Assembly: GCA_016191815.1 (NCBI GenBank)
Contig: JACPVI010000059.1
Coordinates: forward strand, 1 to 64,000
Reading direction: 5' to 3'
Length of the DNA stretch: 64,000 nt
Source of the DNA: Myxococcales bacterium
Lineage (GTDB): Bacteria; Myxococcota; Myxococcia; Myxococcales; Myxococcaceae
Made by a program: the position numbers and the translations under genes. Positions 63,192-64,000 of the stretch are shown here, piece by piece (position 1 is the stretch's first letter; each line of letters starts with the position of its first letter). Under the pieces are notes generated by a model. The model had not been told where the DNA came from and did not search any database. It saw only the letters and a program-made list of their open reading frames with translations.

Positions 63192-64000
63192 ATGCCCTCG
63201 CCCACTCCTCCGCGCTGGACGATCGCCGACTCGCTCGAGACCTACCAGATCCGCGCCTGGGGCGCGGGCTACTTCGGGATCAACGACAAGGGCAACGTGG
63301 TGGTGCACCCGAAGGGCGCCGAGGCGGCGGGGTACGATCTCAAGGAGCTGGTCGACGAGGTGAGGCGGCGCGGCATCGGCCCGCCGTTACTCATTCGCTT
63401 CACCGACATCCTGCGCGACCGGGTGATCCACCTCAACGAGGCCTTCAGGAAGGCGATCGCCGAGCACGGCTTCAAGGGCGGCTACCGCGGGGTGTACCCG
63501 ATCAAGGTGAACCAGCACCGCTACGTGGTGGAGACCATCGTCGACACCGGCCGCCAGTTCAGCTACGGACTGGAGGCTGGCTCCAAGCCCGAGCTTCTGG
63601 CGGTGATGGCGCTGCTCGAGGACGACGAGGCGCTGATCGTCTGCAACGGCTACAAGGACGAGGAGTACGTCGAGACGGCGCTCTTCGCCTCCAAGTTGGG
63701 CCGCAAGGTGGTGATGGTGGTGGAGAAGCCCACCGAGCTTCCGCTCATCGCCGAGGTGTCGCGAAGGCTGGGCATCGCGCCGAGGATTGGCATCCGGGTC
63801 AGGCTCTCCTCTCGGGGAGCGGGGAAGTGGGAGGCCTCGGGCGGCGACCGTTCCAAGTTCGGGCTCGCCTCCTCCGAGCTGATGGAGTCGATCGCCTTCA
63901 TGCGCGAGGCGGGGCTCTTGGGGAACTTCGAGCTGTTGCACTTCCACCTGGGGAGCCAGATCTCCAACATCCGCAACATCAAGAACGCGCTCCGCGAGGC
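63192..64000 (+). CDS. speA: Biosynthetic arginine decarboxylase (3' end outside window)
   Basis: The first 269 codons are present from ATG 63192 and the frame is open to the window edge. They match biosynthetic SpeA enzymes: WTIADSLETYQIRAWG at the N-terminus, the PLP lysine in YRGVYPIKVNQHR, then QFSYGLEAGSKPELLAV and the barrel segment GIRVRLSSRGAGKW. The enzyme decarboxylates arginine to agmatine, the first step of one polyamine route. The full protein is usually about 630-660 residues, so most of the C-terminal half lies outside. GGAGG occurs 12 bases upstream. Confidence 0.95.
   Translation, partial: MPSPTPPRWTIADSLETYQIRAWGAGYFGINDKGNVVVHPKGAEAAGYDLKELVDEVRRRGIGPPLLIRFTDILRDRVIHLNEAFRKAIAEHGFKGGYRGVYPIKVNQHRYVVETIVDTGRQFSYGLEAGSKPELLAVMALLEDDEALIVCNGYKDEEYVETALFASKLGRKVVMVVEKPTELPLIAEVSRRLGIAPRIGIRVRLSSRGAGKWEASGGDRSKFGLASSELMESIAFMREAGLLGNFELLHFHLGSQISNIRNIKNALRE

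Overview
The window is high-GC DNA (most of it looks near 70% GC) from a myxobacterium-like member of the Myxococcota (formerly Deltaproteobacteria). Signs of this are secreted proteins ending in a Cys-Gly-Cys / transmembrane / Arg-cluster tail (MYXO-CTERM), Cys-rich myxobacterial repeats, many GTG starts, very large hybrid histidine kinases, DUF4388 and FHA signalling proteins, and an Hsp70 without its lid. The species cannot be named from sequence alone.

Layout. 1-2.8 kb: the 3'-truncated end of a Gly/Tyr-repeat secreted protein and three paralogous exported proteins, each with two copies of an unnamed domain. 3.0-9.9 kb: a retropepsin-like aspartyl protease, a hybrid histidine kinase, NDH-2, ChrA and a DUF2267 protein. 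9.9-13.7 kb: tRNA-Leu(GAG), secG and the glycolytic operon gap-pgk-tpiA, with a sigma70-like promoter ahead of gap and a terminator after tpiA. 13.8-18.3 kb: a MazEF-like toxin-antitoxin pair, a MYXO-CTERM amidase, an extended diacylglycerol kinase and a small conserved protein. 18.5-21.3 kb: a lower-GC island with two secreted-protein genes, inserted at the 3' end of a small membrane-protein gene and flanked by 69-bp direct repeats. 21.3-32.8 kb: a START-domain protein, a YhaM-like nuclease, a multidomain signalling protein, tatD-metG-holA, a cationic amphipathic protein, an orphan modA and holB.

32.8-43.3 kb: a 545-bp gap holding two near-identical palindromes, an SDR gene, then a three-gene phosphorelay. 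The first kinase of the relay has nine tandem PAS domains with an exact 372-bp period and a four-unit supraperiod. 43.2-51.3 kb: a TIGR02757-like protein, two PQQ-type beta-propeller proteins and an ABC ATPase/permease pair. 51.3-57.7 kb: a glycosyltransferase, a zinc-ribbon protein, MoaB, a Rieske protein and a lipoprotein hydrolase, then divergently an FHA protein, a pseudo-trypsin and a CPBP intramembrane protease, which may be the myxosortase for the MYXO-CTERM proteins here. 57.8-64 kb: a class II glutamine-amidotransferase-like protein without its Cys, a lidless Hsp70 with a J-domain protein and a CvpA-like protein, a ClpX-like ATPase without the zinc domain, and the 5' part of speA.

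Most genes are tightly packed, with ATGA/GTGA overlaps between co-directional genes and short overlaps between convergent ones. The strongest candidates for something undescribed are the PAS array, the repeat-flanked island, the paired palindromes, the two-domain exported family at the left end, and the FHA/pseudoprotease/CPBP protease operon.
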